Assembly: GCA_002914845.1 (NCBI GenBank)
Contig: JXTC01000552.1
Coordinates: forward strand, 86,428-150,427
DNA: 64,000 nt
Reading direction: 5' to 3'
DNA from: Trema orientale
Lineage: Eukaryota; Streptophyta; Magnoliopsida; Rosales; Cannabaceae
A program made the translations under genes and the position numbers. Positions 62,464-64,000 of this stretch are shown in pieces. Within the stretch, counting starts at the first letter, position 1. Every line of letters starts with the position of its first letter. The notes below the pieces were generated by a model. It had not been told where the DNA came from. It ran no database searches and saw nothing but the letters and a program-made list of their open reading frames with translations.

Positions 62464-64000
62464 ATGCCCTTTCCCTCTTCTCTTTCCTCATTTCATTTCT
62501 TTCAAAAATCCCAACCTTTCGTCTCCTTCTTCCATTTTTTCTTTGAAGCCCGAGAGTACTCCGGCCACCTGCAGAGGTTTCTTCCCTATTTCCGGCGAAC
62601 CATCTTCTTACCTCGGACGAATCATCAGAGCATTTCAGAATCTTCCTCTCGAAAGATCAAGGTCAGTTTCTTCTCGTTTATCCTCTGTTTAATCTTTCTA
62701 TGTTTCCCAGAATTTTATTTTGCTGCCATTTTGATTCTCAGAAAAATACGAACCTTAGATTACAGAAATAAGAACTGGAAAGAAATCCCAGAATATCCAT
62801 CGTCTTGACGAATTAATAGGCAAATTCATTAGAATCTGAAATATTAGTGAAGAAAGACTAAGAAGAAATTACTAAATCGAATGACGAATTGTTGAAGAAC
62901 TTGCTGAAGAACTACTCGAACATTTCGAAACTAGATCATTTTTAGAAGATCGAACATTCTAGGGTTCGTAACCCCCAATTATAATCTGTTGCTCGCACAT
63001 ATCGAGGATACCTGTAAAAAAGACATACGCCTATCTCTAGGTCGCATTTTAGGTTAGCATAAATCAACATATGATTTTACCTATAAGATGATGCTCGCAT
63101 AGGAAATTAAAATTTTTCTTTATTCGTTTTTCAGATGTCTAGTAGCGAAGAACTTAGGGAGGGGAATGCGTTCTCAGGGGAGTCGTCATTCTCCGAGTCG
63201 AGCTCTAGCTCTATAAATCTTGACGATTATATAGAGCGACCAGAAGTAGAGATAACAGAGACTAGACAAAATAGTCCTCACATAGGCGACCTCCCACAGG
63301 ACCAATGGCCCCAACATATTAGGGACGCCCCCGAATATGCGAAGGGTCATCAATACGTGGAGGGAGATTGGTCATGTACCAATATCCAGACGAGCATCTC
63401 TACGAATAAACTCGAGAAGATCATCCACATCTACAACATCAATACCCTTCTTCGCATTCCTACAGAATTCAATCGACCACACACCCCTCCTCGTGGCACT
63501 GCCTCTTTCTCTGAGGCAGTGCTCAGATGCGGCGTCCATCTCCCACTCCATCCATACATAAAATCCATCGTTGACTACTACGGCGTCGTTCCTTACCAAT
63601 TAACCCCCAATACTTATAGATATATGGCAGGTTTGTATATACTATACCATAAACTTAATTTAGGATCCCCCACTCCTAAAGAATTCACCTGATTTTTCCA
63701 AGTGAAGTCGAATCCTTCAGACTTCGGCTTCTTCTATGCGAGCAAATGGTCGAATCAGGCGATAAAGACCATCCACAGAGTTCACAACAACATGGGAAAA
63801 TGGAAGAAACCATTTTTCCACTTCGACTATGCCGACAATGGATTTTTTCAAAATCCTGGTAGGTAATCAAATACTTGTTTAAATTCAAAATTTCTTCATA
63901 ATACCTGATCGCATTTCTATATCTTTGCAGAGAATAAAGAGCGCCCAGGACTCAACGAGGCGCAGCTTATAAGAGTGTACAAGGTTAACGCCCTTCCAGT
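62464..64000 (+). pseudogene. Spliced transposon-associated gene (PF04195-like), truncated by the window
   Basis: A probable 5' leader exon ends ATCAAG|GTCAG near 62661, and an acceptor TTTTTCAG abuts the start ATG at 63135. Exon 2 runs 63135-63858 and exon 3 starts at 63931; the frame continues across this GT-AG intron. The N-terminus is acidic and Ser-rich (63135-63290). The core reads FSEAVLRCGVHLPLHPYIKS, IVDYYGVVPYQLTPNTYRYM and ILYHKL (63500-63660), the pattern of the domain Pfam names putative gypsy type transposon. A TGA at 63690 stands where Trp is expected (EFT-stop-FFQVK). The reading continues open after it to KWKKPFFHFDYADNGFF. It could be a recent pseudogene or an assembly error at one base. 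Confidence 0.6.

Overview
This window is AT-rich plant nuclear DNA, almost certainly from a eudicot. It contains spliced multi-exon genes, G-type (S-domain) lectin receptor kinases, and the standard plant transposon families: Ty1/copia, Ty3/gypsy, hAT, CACTA, Mutator-like MITEs and LINE remnants. No bacterial features, CRISPR array, tRNA or rRNA gene was seen. The species cannot be fixed from the sequence alone.

The only clearly intact host genes are two adjacent minus-strand receptor kinases. Gene 1 (22268-26787) has seven exons, and its reading frame closes to 873 codons plus stop. Gene 2 (27701-31379) has the same seven-exon layout and closes to 833 codons plus stop. Both read as signal peptide, B-lectin, S-locus glycoprotein and PAN domains, one membrane helix, and a serine/threonine kinase with its key residues in place. 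They belong to an older cluster. Pseudogene A (about 10200-15390) is a decayed copy of the 3' half of gene 2, and pseudogene C (about 35640-57320) is a third, more divergent copy. A spacer piece at 2155-2430 matches the spacer between genes 1 and 2 at 27110-27335. Together these suggest that an ancestral block was duplicated and then torn apart by transposons.

Region by region: 1-2.9 kb is AT-rich spacer with a long hairpin and a MITE. From 2.9 to 10.1 kb lies a degraded CACTA element into which a 5'-truncated chromovirus (Ty3/gypsy) with a 2.2-kb LTR has inserted. From 10.2 to 15.4 kb lies pseudogene A, split by a small LTR element that carries only gag and is itself interrupted. From 16.3 to 21.6 kb are three DNA elements with target-site duplications, including a 3.8-kb hAT element with an inactivated transposase. 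From 22.3 to 31.4 kb are the two kinase genes; a 332-bp non-autonomous hAT copy sits in intron 1 of gene 1. From 31.4 to 35.6 kb is spacer with repeats. From 35.6 to 57.3 kb is a four-level nest: pseudogene C was hit by a SIRE-like copia element, that was hit by an Athila-like gypsy element, and that was hit by an element now reduced to a solo LTR. From 57.3 to 64 kb are LINE and LTR remnants, an inverted-repeat element inside a decayed gene, and the start of a spliced transposon-associated gene that runs off the window.

Items most worth attention are the palindromic TGTTGCAACA motif repeated through the LTRs and coding parts of the copia element, its extra post-pol reading frame, a GC-AG intron in gene 1, a tandem array in the 5' intron of the hAT element, and an N in one LTR that coincides with about 344 bp missing relative to its partner.
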